From positions 1-15,619 of the forward strand of contig PKWR01000032.1 of the NCBI GenBank assembly GCA_003133285.1: a stretch of DNA of 15,619 nt. Direction: 5' to 3'. Within the stretch, counting starts at the first letter, position 1, and each line of letters opens with the position of its first letter. Of this stretch, positions 7,605 to 14,287 are shown piece by piece. The position numbers and the translations under genes are program-made. This DNA comes from Coriobacteriia bacterium (GTDB taxonomy: Bacteria; Actinomycetota; Coriobacteriia; Anaerosomatales; PALSA-660). The notes under the pieces were generated by a model that was given only the letters and a program-made list of their open reading frames with translations, was not told where the DNA came from and did no database searches.

Positions 7605-7793
7605 GGCCTCCCCCGCTGTCAGGGCACGCAACCGCGGCGCGGGGCCAGACGGCGCCCGTGCCCTTCGCGGGATAGACTACCGCACCGCGCGTTCGAACGG
7701 TGGGGTGGGGCGCCAGCGTCGCTCGGCGACGCGGGCGTTCTCGCACGATCCGACCGGCCGCCGAAGGGCACGGCGGTTGCTGGTCATCAGGCA
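7605..7793. promoter_or_regulatory. Divergent intergenic region with a 7-bp hairpin
   Basis: A 189-base gap between the glycosyltransferase (-) and the hydrolase (+). It contains TAGACT (7673-7678), a possible plus-strand -10 without a recognisable -35. It also contains a perfect hairpin, GCGTCGC (7716-7722), loop TCG, GCGACGC (7726-7732), about 60 bases before the hydrolase start, which could be an operator or leader stem. No coding sequence or RNA gene is supported here. Confidence 0.3.
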
Positions 7794-8495
7794 GTGAAGG
7801 TTCATCGCATCCAAGGCATCGCGTTCTCGAGCTACCTCATCGAGACTCCCTCAGCCCTCTTTCTCGTCGACAGCGGCTTCCGCTGGTTCGAGCCTCTCGT
7901 GCTGCACAAGATCCGCCGCATCGGGCGCACGATCGAGGATCTGGCGCTCGTGGTCCTGACGCATCCGCACATCGATCACATAGGGGCCGTTCCGGCGCTC
8001 CTCACCCACGCCGACTTCGACATCGCCGCCCACCCCGCCTCGCGCGCAGCGCTCGCGACCGGCGGCCGCGCCTTCTCCGCGCCGACGCAGACCTGGACGA
8101 AGGCCGTGCAGTGGCTGGCGACGACCGCGCTGCCGCTGCTCAGGCTCCCGCCCATCGTCCCCACCGTGCTCCCGACCGACGGCGAGCGGCTCGACCGCTT
8201 CGGGCTGGCGGGGGCGCTGCACTACACCCCGGGGCACAGCCAGTGGTGCATCTCCCTCGTCCTCGACGACGGGACGGCGTTCGCGGGGGACCTCATCATC
8301 GGCGCTGGCCACATGACCACCCGTGTCTCGCCTCCCGCGATGGCTGCCGACCCCGTCGGCGCGCTCGCGAGCATGCGCAAGCTCCTCGACGCAGGCGCCA
8401 AGCGCTTCATGCCCGCGCACGGCCGAGCGTTCGGCGCGGCGGACGTCCGCGCGCTGCTCGGACGGCTGACCGGGGAGGCCGCGACCGCGCGGTGA
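7794..8495 (+). CDS. MBL-fold metallo-hydrolase
   Basis: A 233-residue metallo-beta-lactamase-fold protein. The metal-binding signature is complete: HPHIDH (His57, His59, Asp61, His62), His148 in TPGHS, Asp166 in FAGDL and His209 in MPAHG, so a two-metal hydrolase site is likely. The region between the second and third motifs (~80-135) is a helical insert with FSAPTQTW. The superfamily includes thioesterase, glyoxalase-like and lactonase-like enzymes; the substrate cannot be read from the sequence. The GTG start gives a family-like N-terminus (KVHRIQGIAFSSYLIE), but the ribosome site is weak. The stop is 4 bases from the convergent gene, which encodes a second MBL-fold protein. Confidence 0.88.
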   Translation: MKVHRIQGIAFSSYLIETPSALFLVDSGFRWFEPLVLHKIRRIGRTIEDLALVVLTHPHIDHIGAVPALLTHADFDIAAHPASRAALATGGRAFSAPTQTWTKAVQWLATTALPLLRLPPIVPTVLPTDGERLDRFGLAGALHYTPGHSQWCISLVLDDGTAFAGDLIIGAGHMTTRVSPPAMAADPVGALASMRKLLDAGAKRFMPAHGRAFGAADVRALLGRLTGEAATAR

Positions 8496-8499
8496 CGGG

Positions 8500-9201
8500 C
8501 TAGCGGCTGACGAACGCGGTCTCCAGCTGTTCGAGCGCGAACGGCTGCTCGTCGTGACCGGTGTAGGTCAGGCGTGGCGCCCGGGCGATCACGTCCCGGA
8601 TGCTCGCATCCATCGCCGCTTCGTCGCACACGAAGACGCCGCGCTTCGGTTCGCTCCGTGTCCGGCCTCCCCCACCCAGCAGGTCCCCGACGAGGGCATC
8701 GCCGCTCGCCGTGAAGACCGCGAGCGATCCGCGGGTGTGCCCGGGCATCGGGACCGCGACCGCGTCGACGCCGAAGTCGCCGAGCGGGAACTCGCCCCGG
8801 ACGATGATGTCGGCCTCGGGCCCGGCGGTGCGGCCTATCTTCGCCTGCCTGCGCCGCATCATGTCCAGCAGTGTCCTGCCGACCAGCCCGCGTGCCCGCA
8901 TCTCGCGATCGACGCCCGCGACGCACTTCTCCTCGTCGCCCGCGCCGAGTGCGATCGGTGCGCCCGTCGCCTCGCGCAGCGCGGCGGCGCTGCCGGCGTG
9001 GTCACCGTGACCGTGGGTCAGCAGGATCAACGACACGTCACCGGGCGCATGACCTTCCTCGGCTATGCGCTCCAGGATCCGCTGGGCCTGACCGCCGACG
9101 CCCGTGTCGACGATCACGACCCGGTCACCGACCAACGCGTACGCCATGACCGTCATCGGGCCCATCTTGACGGCGATGGGCAGGACCTTCACATCGGACA
9201 T
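8500..9201 (-). CDS. MBL-fold metallo-hydrolase
   Basis: A 233-residue metallo-beta-lactamase-fold protein. It has HGHGDH (His63, His65, Asp67, His68), His155 in MPGHT, Asp173 in VGDLLGGG and His216 in YTGHDE, a complete two-metal site. The opening strand (VDTGVGGQ) and GSLAVF after the third histidine are typical. It has the same length as its convergent neighbour, but the sequences differ clearly outside the motifs, so a recent tandem copy is unlikely. Substrate unknown. ATG 9201 is preceded by AAGGGTGAG, a usable ribosome site. On the same strand just upstream lies the UBP zinc-finger remnant. Confidence 0.88.
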   Translation of the reverse strand: MSDVKVLPIAVKMGPMTVMAYALVGDRVVIVDTGVGGQAQRILERIAEEGHAPGDVSLILLTHGHGDHAGSAAALREATGAPIALGAGDEEKCVAGVDREMRARGLVGRTLLDMMRRRQAKIGRTAGPEADIIVRGEFPLGDFGVDAVAVPMPGHTRGSLAVFTASGDALVGDLLGGGGRTRSEPKRGVFVCDEAAMDASIRDVIARAPRLTYTGHDEQPFALEQLETAFVSR

Positions 9202-9235
9202 GGCTCACCCTTCTCTGAACTCGGTCGGACCGATG

Positions 9236-9322
9236 CTACTCGGCCCACTCGCCGTCGAGGTAGCAGTACTTCCAGTCTTCGCCGGGCTCGGCGGAGCGGA
9301 TGACCGGGTGCCCCGTCACGTG
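9236..9322 (-). pseudogene. Remnant of a UBP-type zinc-finger protein (C-terminus only)
   Basis: The minus strand encodes HVTGHPVIRSAEPGEDW followed by KYCYLDGEWAE and a TAG at 9236-9238. This matches the conserved end of small bacterial UBP-type zinc-finger proteins (…H.TGHPV.RS.EPGEDW.WCY.D). The upstream part of that domain (CxxCG, GCCDSS, the histidine cluster) is absent. The frame stays open but becomes unrelated exactly where it overlaps the HxlR gene on the other strand (9300 onward). I read it as a truncated gene left by a rearrangement whose junction is near 9320. A short expressed peptide cannot be excluded. Confidence 0.6.
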
Positions 9323-9659
9323 GGTTCCCGAACACAGCGGGCAGGTGTGCGACCGGTTCCACGCGGCGATCGAGCTGATCGGCCGCAGGTGGACGGGAGC
9401 AATCATCTCGTCTCTGCTCAAGGGCGCGACGCGCTTCTGCGAGATCCGCGAGGCCATCCCGGGCATCAGCGACCGCCTGCTGACCGAGCGCCTCAAGGAG
9501 CTCGAGGAGAACGGGATCGTGGCGCGCGACGTCACCGCGTCACGTCCGCCGCAGGTCTCCTACCGCCTCACCGCAAAGGGCAAGGCGCTGGAGCCGGCCC
9601 TCGACGCGGTCGGCGACTGGGCCGAGCGGTGGGGCTCGACACAGACGCCCGCCGACTGA
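9300..9659 (+). CDS. HxlR-type winged-helix transcriptional regulator
   Basis: A 119-residue DNA-binding protein. From residue ~17 (CDRFHAAIELIGRRWTGAII) it matches the HxlR family. It continues with ATRFCEIREAIPGISDRLL and TERLKELEENGIVARDV (the helix-turn-helix with recognition helix) and the wing SYRLTAKGKALEPALDAV. HxlR regulators bind as dimers and often sense redox or electrophile stress, sometimes through cysteines; here Cys4, Cys17 and the helix-turn-helix Cys are candidates. The first 16 residues are encoded by DNA that antisense to itself holds the zinc-finger remnant, so the N-terminus may be new. GTG 9345 is an alternative start. ATG 9300 has GGCGGAG just before it. A strong hairpin follows the stop. 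Confidence 0.88.
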   Translation: MTGCPVTWVPEHSGQVCDRFHAAIELIGRRWTGAIISSLLKGATRFCEIREAIPGISDRLLTERLKELEENGIVARDVTASRPPQVSYRLTAKGKALEPALDAVGDWAERWGSTQTPAD

Positions 9660-9689
9660 AGCGAGGCCCCGGCATGCGGGGCCTCGCTT
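9659..9689. terminator. Hairpin terminator between convergent genes
   Basis: A perfect 12-bp stem: AAGCGAGGCCCC (9659-9670), loop GGCATGC (9671-9677), GGGGCCTCGCTT (9678-9689). It overlaps the TGA of the HxlR gene and lies before the stop of the convergent glutamate-synthase-like gene. There is no long T-run on either side, but GC-rich actinobacterial terminators often lack one. The symmetry suggests it serves both strands. Confidence 0.75.
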
Positions 9690-9714
9690 GCGTTCCGGGC
9701 CGAAGGACGCCGGC

Positions 9715-11304
9715 CTATCCCTCTATGATGCGCATGGCTTCGTCGCGGTACGCGTCCATCACGTACGAGATGCCGGAGACCTCCGATGCCTCGCGCGTGA
9801 GAGCCATGAGATCGTCACGGGAGATCGTGGAGAGCCTCATGTTGCGGCTGCCGCTCATGAGCTGCTGCAGCCCGACCTTGATCTTGTCGCAGTAGGTGTA
9901 GATGCCGAGTGCCCCCGCCGGGAGGTTGTCGACCTCGGCGCCGTACCGCGCCCGCAGGGTCTCGTAGGTGACGAAGAGTTCGTCCTTGCTGGCTCCGAAC
10001 TCGGAGACCGACTTGGGGAGGTCCTGGGACTTCAGCCATGTCTCGATGTTGCGACCGACGAAGCCCGGGATCATGAGCGCGCGGCCCATGCACACGGCCT
10101 TGGTGTGCGGAGCGCCCATGGCGAGCACCTTGAACACATGGTCCTCGGTCGAGAACCCGCCCGCGACAGCGATGTCGGGGATGTAGGCGCCTGTCGCGGC
10201 GAGCTTGGAGACCAGTTCGTTTGCCATGGACTGCAGGTAGAACGTGGGAACGCCCCACTCCTCCATCATCCGCCACGGGCTCATTCCCGTGCCTCCGGGC
10301 GCGCCGTCGATGGTGAGCAGGTCGATCTTCGCGTTGCTCGCCCACTTGATCGCCATTGCGAGTTCGCGAATGGGGTAGGCGCCCGTCTTGAGCGTGACAC
10401 GCTTCGCACCCAGCGCACGCAGGCGCTCGACCGCCGCGTAGAACTGGCCCTCGTCCACGAAGCCGAGCCGACTGTGCCGTTCGAACTGATGGATGGCGTG
10501 CTCCCGGAACGCCGCCTGAACGGCCGGGTCGCTCGGGTCGGGTGTCACCAGGTAGCCGCGCTTCTGCAACTCGAGTGCCCGCTCCAGGCCGTCGACCTTG
10601 ATCTCTCCGCCTATGCACTTGGCGCCTTGACCCCACTTGAGCTCGATGGTCTCCACGCCGAGCTTCTCGATCACATACTCCGCGACGCCGAGGCGGGTGT
10701 CCTCGACGTTGAGCTGGACGAGGATGTCGCCGTAGCCCTCGTGATAGCGGCGGTACGCCTGAACGCGTCGCTTCATGTCGGGCGAGTTCGTGACCTTCCC
10801 GTGTGAGTCCCGCTCCAGCCCCGGGTCGATGCCGCACACGTTCTCGCCGCAGACCAGCGAGATGCCGGAGATGGCGGCGCCGACCGCGAAGTGCTCCCAG
10901 TTCTTGCGCGCGATCTCGGTCGAGCCCAGTGCGCCGGTGAAGATCGGCACCCTCATCCTGACCTTGTTCACGTTGCCGAACTCGGTTTCCGTGTCGACCA
11001 TCGGGAACAGCGTGTTGTCCGGACTGCCGATCACGCCCTCGGGCAGGCCCTTGGCGCCCATCGCGTAACCCTGGATGTTCAGGTGCGAGTAGTCGATCGG
11101 GTAGTCCTTGTCACCGCCGGACGTGACCTCGCCGAACGGACCGGGGTAGATGACCTCGCGACCGCGGAACGATGCTTTGAACACCTCGCAGTTCCCTCGA
11201 CAGTCCTCGAGGCAGCGGGAGCACAGCCCGCTCCCCGGGACGACGTTGCGTGAACGGTTGGAAGTCTGACTGGCGTCGTTCCCCCGCGGCGATTGCAGGT
11301 TCAT
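9715..11304 (-). CDS. Stand-alone FMN-binding glutamate-synthase-like protein
   Basis: A 529-residue protein. From ~115 to ~470 it has the TIM-barrel FMN domain of glutamate synthase: ELKWGQGAKCIGG (221-233), LLTIDGAPGGTGMSP (329-343) and IAVAGGF (378-384). It lacks the glutamine amidotransferase domain of full GltB. It also lacks the cysteine trio that holds GltB's 3Fe-4S cluster, where only ValCysMetGlyArg remains. The N-terminus instead has four closely spaced cysteines (28, 31, 35, 39; LCSRCLEDCRGNCE), which could bind an iron-sulfur cluster or zinc. Similar stand-alone proteins occur in anaerobes and archaea; the reaction is not established, so true glutamate synthase activity should not be assumed. 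ATG 11304 has GGGGAG about 8 bases before it. It is downstream of recQ on the same strand, with a 109-base gap. Confidence 0.88.
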   Translation of the reverse strand: MNLQSPRGNDASQTSNRSRNVVPGSGLCSRCLEDCRGNCEVFKASFRGREVIYPGPFGEVTSGGDKDYPIDYSHLNIQGYAMGAKGLPEGVIGSPDNTLFPMVDTETEFGNVNKVRMRVPIFTGALGSTEIARKNWEHFAVGAAISGISLVCGENVCGIDPGLERDSHGKVTNSPDMKRRVQAYRRYHEGYGDILVQLNVEDTRLGVAEYVIEKLGVETIELKWGQGAKCIGGEIKVDGLERALELQKRGYLVTPDPSDPAVQAAFREHAIHQFERHSRLGFVDEGQFYAAVERLRALGAKRVTLKTGAYPIRELAMAIKWASNAKIDLLTIDGAPGGTGMSPWRMMEEWGVPTFYLQSMANELVSKLAATGAYIPDIAVAGGFSTEDHVFKVLAMGAPHTKAVCMGRALMIPGFVGRNIETWLKSQDLPKSVSEFGASKDELFVTYETLRARYGAEVDNLPAGALGIYTYCDKIKVGLQQLMSGSRNMRLSTISRDDLMALTREASEVSGISYVMDAYRDEAMRIIEG

Positions 11305-11333
11305 AGGATCTCTCCCCTTCCAGTGGGAATCTG

Positions 11334-11349
11334 AGAAGCCCCCGCTTCT
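11334..11349 (-). other. Small hairpin in the leader of the glutamate-synthase-like gene
   Basis: On the minus strand AGAAGC, loop GGGG, GCTTCT forms a perfect 6-bp stem about 30 bases before the ATG at 11304. It could be part of the mRNA leader. The flanking 109-base gap shows no convincing -35/-10 pair. A second, bulged stem (GTCGG…CCGAC, ~11382-11410) lies just after the recQ stop and may help end that transcript, but it has no T-run. Confidence 0.25.
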
Positions 11350-11413
11350 TCACGATTCTGCACGCATAACGGCGTCTCCGCTAGTCGGGGGCGTTCCACC
11401 CCCTCCCGACCGC

Positions 11414-13237
11414 CTACCCCGCCGCGATCTCCTCGAGGAAGACGTCCGCGTAGCGCTCGAGTTTCGCCGCTCCGACGCCGTGGCAGGCCAGGAACTCGTC
11501 GCGCGTCGCCGGCTTGCGCGCGGCCATGTCCGCCAGCGAGCGGTCGCCGAAGACGACGTAGGCCGGCACCTCCTGCTCGGCCGCCAGCGCCCGACGCAGC
11601 TCGCGCAGCCGTTCGAAGAGGTCCTCGTCCACCGGCCCGGCCGCAGCGCCGTCGAACGCCACCGACCGCGTGCCGCGCTTGCCGCGCCTGACCTCTGCGG
11701 CGATCTTCACGCGGGGACGTGCGAACGCCAGCTCGACCTCGCCGCGCAGCACGCCGCGGGCCTCGCTCAGCAGCTTGAGCGCGGAGTACGCGGCGATGTC
11801 CTGCCGCAGGTAGCCGTGGTGGATCAGCTGGCGGATGACGCTCGTCCACTCGTCACGCGACAGCTCGGCCCCGACGCCGAACACGCTCAGCTGGTCGTGA
11901 CCCCACTGCCGGACCTTCTCGGTGTCGTGCCCGCGCAGCACGTCGATGACGTGCCCGGCGCCGAAGCGCTGCTCCGTCCGCACGACGGCCGACAGCGCCT
12001 TCTGCGCGTCGATCGTCGCGTCGTAGAGCTGCGGCGGGTCCAGGCAGACGTCGCAGTTGCCGCAGTCCTCGTCGCGTCGCTCCCCGAAGTAGCCGAGCAG
12101 CACGCGGCGCCGGCAGGTGGTCGCCTCGGCGAACGCGATCATCGCGGAGAGCTTGTGCAACTCGATGCGCACCTGCTCGGGGTTCTTCCCGCTCTCGATG
12201 AGGCTGCGGCAGAGCACCGCGTCCTGGAGTCCGAACAGGCACAGCGCCTCCGCGGGCAGGCCGTCGCGGCCCGCGCGGCCGGTCTCCTGGTAGTAGCCCT
12301 CGATGTTCTTCGGCATGTCGTAGTGGACGACGAACCGGACGTCGGGCTTGTCGATCCCCATGCCGAACGCGACGGTCGCCACGACCACGTGAACATCGTC
12401 GCGCAGAAACCGGTCCTGCACCGACGTGCGCTTGTCGGCGGGAAGACCCGCGTGGTAGGCGGCCGCTTTCACGCCCGCGGCGCGCAGCTTCCTGGCGACC
12501 TCTTCGACACGCTTCCGCGACAGGCAGTAGACGATGCCCGAGTCGCCCGGCCGCTCCAGGATGAAGCGTTCGAGCTGTGCCGGCGCGGAGCGCTTCTCAA
12601 CGACCGTGTAGCGGATGTTGGGACGGTCGAAACCTGCGGAGAAGATGGGCGCATCGAGCAGATGCAGCCGGTCCCGGACGTCGTCGCGCGTCTGATCGTC
12701 CGCGGTAGCGGTCAGCGCCACCAGCGGGATGCCGGGGAACAGCTCGCGCAACTCGCCGAGCTGCACGTACTCGGGACGGAAGTCGTGCCCCCACTGGCTC
12801 ACGCAGTGCGCCTCGTCGATCGCGAACAGCGAGATGGGCAGCGTGCGGAGCAGGGCGAGGAAGCCGTCGAGCATGAGGCGCTCGGGCGCGACGTACAGGA
12901 GATCGAGCGCTCCCGAGCGCAGGTCGCGCATGACCTCGCTCGCGGTCTCGGGCGTCAGCGACGAGTTCAGGCAGGCGGCGGACACGCCGTTCGCGCGCAG
13001 CGCGTCGACCTGGTCCTTCATGAGCGAGATCAGCGGCGACACGACGATCGCGGTACCTGCACGATGCAGCGCCGGGATCTGAAAGCACAGCGACTTTCCC
13101 CCACCCGTGGGCATGAGCACGAAGGCGTCGCCACCGTCGGTGACGTGGGCGACGGTCTCACGCTGATGCGGGCGGAACTCGTGATAGCCGAAGACCTCGG
13201 CGAGGGTGTCGTCAATCGAGCTCGTGCGGAGCGGCAT
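11414..13237 (-). CDS. recQ: ATP-dependent DNA helicase RecQ
   Basis: A 607-residue 3'-5' DNA helicase of normal RecQ length. It has the RecQ motif 0 region (FRPHQRETV), Walker A PTGGGKS (Lys48), DEAH box (141-144), the aromatic-rich loop SQWGHDFRPEY, TATAD, and helicase motif VI QETGRAGRDG. The zinc-binding site has Cys375, Cys392, Cys395 and Cys398 (CRRRVLLGYFG…CGNCDVC). A winged helix follows, then a C-terminal HRDC domain (~530-605). It acts in recombination and fork repair. The open frame runs 71 codons further upstream into arginine-rich noise; ATG 13237 (MPLRTSSIDD) is the natural start, with AGAGG at a rather long distance before it. It is divergent from the DUF488 gene. Confidence 0.96.
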   Translation of the reverse strand: MPLRTSSIDDTLAEVFGYHEFRPHQRETVAHVTDGGDAFVLMPTGGGKSLCFQIPALHRAGTAIVVSPLISLMKDQVDALRANGVSAACLNSSLTPETASEVMRDLRSGALDLLYVAPERLMLDGFLALLRTLPISLFAIDEAHCVSQWGHDFRPEYVQLGELRELFPGIPLVALTATADDQTRDDVRDRLHLLDAPIFSAGFDRPNIRYTVVEKRSAPAQLERFILERPGDSGIVYCLSRKRVEEVARKLRAAGVKAAAYHAGLPADKRTSVQDRFLRDDVHVVVATVAFGMGIDKPDVRFVVHYDMPKNIEGYYQETGRAGRDGLPAEALCLFGLQDAVLCRSLIESGKNPEQVRIELHKLSAMIAFAEATTCRRRVLLGYFGERRDEDCGNCDVCLDPPQLYDATIDAQKALSAVVRTEQRFGAGHVIDVLRGHDTEKVRQWGHDQLSVFGVGAELSRDEWTSVIRQLIHHGYLRQDIAAYSALKLLSEARGVLRGEVELAFARPRVKIAAEVRRGKRGTRSVAFDGAAAGPVDEDLFERLRELRRALAAEQEVPAYVVFGDRSLADMAARKPATRDEFLACHGVGAAKLERYADVFLEEIAAG

Positions 13238-13433
13238 GCGGCAGCGGCCTCTCAAGTCAGTGCGAGGGGAACAGCGCGGGAGTCGTCTGCGCAGTGTAGC
13301 GCGCCGGTGTGACTCCGACGGCCGATCGCCGACCCGGAACCTCCGGGCCTTCGCCCGGGCGGCCCGGCACGGGCGCAGGCGTCGGGGTACAAAGGACAGA
13401 GGTCGCCCGGCGATGCGAAAGGCTGTGGCGAGG
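13238..13433. promoter_or_regulatory. Divergent intergenic region between recQ and the DUF488 gene
   Basis: A 196-base gap. On the minus strand TACACT (near 13300) could be a -10 for recQ, without a good -35. On the plus strand two overlapping hairpins exclude each other: CCCGGA/TCCGGG (13333-13338 with 13342-13347) and CCGGGC/GCCCGG (13343-13348 with 13353-13358, loop CTTC). They lie ~75 bases before the DUF488 start and could be a leader switch, but GC-rich DNA gives such pairs by chance. Confidence 0.3.
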
Positions 13434-13799
13434 ATGGCGATCACGATCAAGCGCGTCTACGAAGCGCCGGCCGAGTCCGACGGCTATCGCATCCTTGTGG
13501 ACCGCCTGTGGCCGCGCGGCATCTCCGAGGACACCGCACACGTCGACCTGTGGCTGCGGCGCGTCGCTCCGACGGACGAGCTGCGCTCCTGGTACGGCCA
13601 CGAGGTCGAGAAGTGGCCCGGGTTCCGCGAGCGGTACGAGAAGGAACTGGCCGGCCACGCGGAACTGCTCGATCTCATCGGAGACATCGAACGTCACCGG
13701 AAGACCGTGACGTTCCTCTTCGGCGCCAAGGACGAAGAGCACAACGAAGCGAACGTCCTGCTGGACGTGCTGGAGCGTCGGGCGGCGGAGCGCACCTAG
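13434..13799 (+). CDS. DUF488 family protein (YeaO-like)
   Basis: A 121-residue protein matching the DUF488 family end to end: IKRVYEAP, YRILVDRLWPRGIS, ELRSWYGHEVEKWPGFRERY, VTFLFGAKDEEHNEANVLL. The conserved Arg, Trp, Lys and His residues of the family are present. The biochemical role of this family is not established. The start is uncertain. ATG 13434 gives the family-typical MAITIKRVY, but GAGG abuts it, while ATG 13413 or GTG 13425 would add 7 or 3 residues. The stop is 12 bases from the convergent thioredoxin-fold gene. Confidence 0.88.
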   Translation: MAITIKRVYEAPAESDGYRILVDRLWPRGISEDTAHVDLWLRRVAPTDELRSWYGHEVEKWPGFRERYEKELAGHAELLDLIGDIERHRKTVTFLFGAKDEEHNEANVLLDVLERRAAERT

Positions 13800-13811
13800 C
13801 CGTCGGAGCGT

Positions 13812-14270
13812 CTAGGAGCACGCGTCGGGCATGGCGGCCTCGAGCTCCGCGAGCGCCGCGTCGGTCGGCTCGCCTTCCGCCCTCCACAGGACGTTGCCCG
13901 AGCAATCGACCAGGAACACGTGGATCGTCTCGACGGAGTCGATCTCCAGGTCGCGCGCGAGGTGCCCGATATCGGTGTATGCGGTCAGCGTGTGGCGACG
14001 GGCGTCCACATCGGGAATGCCGGCACGCATGCCGCCGTCGATGCCGCCCCTGAACAGCCGGTACCCCTGCGAGATGCTGGGCACCTCCCACACCTCCATG
14101 CCCGCGTGGCGGTCGGCCATCGCCTTGAGCCCGGGAACCCAACGGTTCACGAGTATCTGCTGCCACTGCTGGAAGGCGACGATGATGACGTGCGGGCCTC
14201 CGGGAAGGCCGTGCGGGATCACGTAGTCCTTGCCCTCGAGGTCACGGACCTTCAGCGCCGGGAACTGCAT
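13812..14270 (-). CDS. Thioredoxin-fold (AhpC/ATP10-like) protein without an active-site CxxC
   Basis: A 152-residue protein with the strand order of a thioredoxin/peroxiredoxin fold: HVIIVAFQQWQQ at the first core strand, WVPGLKAMADR, then a typical TIHVFLVDCSGNVLWRAEG near the end. The position of the usual CxxC is occupied by QQWQQILVNRW. The only cysteines are in VDCSGN and the C-terminal DACS, so classic disulfide chemistry is unlikely. EVPSISQGYRLFRGGIDGGM resembles ATP10-type relatives, so a chaperone or binding role is possible. ATG 14270 has AAGGGGG about 8 bases before it; the longer open frame upstream is noise overlapping the next gene. It follows the selenoprotein gene by 17 bases, which suggests an operon. 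Confidence 0.75.
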   Translation of the reverse strand: MQFPALKVRDLEGKDYVIPHGLPGGPHVIIVAFQQWQQILVNRWVPGLKAMADRHAGMEVWEVPSISQGYRLFRGGIDGGMRAGIPDVDARRHTLTAYTDIGHLARDLEIDSVETIHVFLVDCSGNVLWRAEGEPTDAALAELEAAMPDACS

Positions 14271-14287
14271 GACGTGCCCCCTTCTGC

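Noticed and set aside
7794..9201. Recent tandem duplication of the two MBL-fold genes
   Set aside because: Both are 233 residues, but sequences outside the metal motifs differ and they lie on opposite strands; the equal length appears to be coincidence.
11480..13312. A 610-codon plus-strand open frame opposite recQ
   Set aside because: Antisense shadow of recQ. The recQ strand has all helicase motifs, and the plus-strand translation has none.
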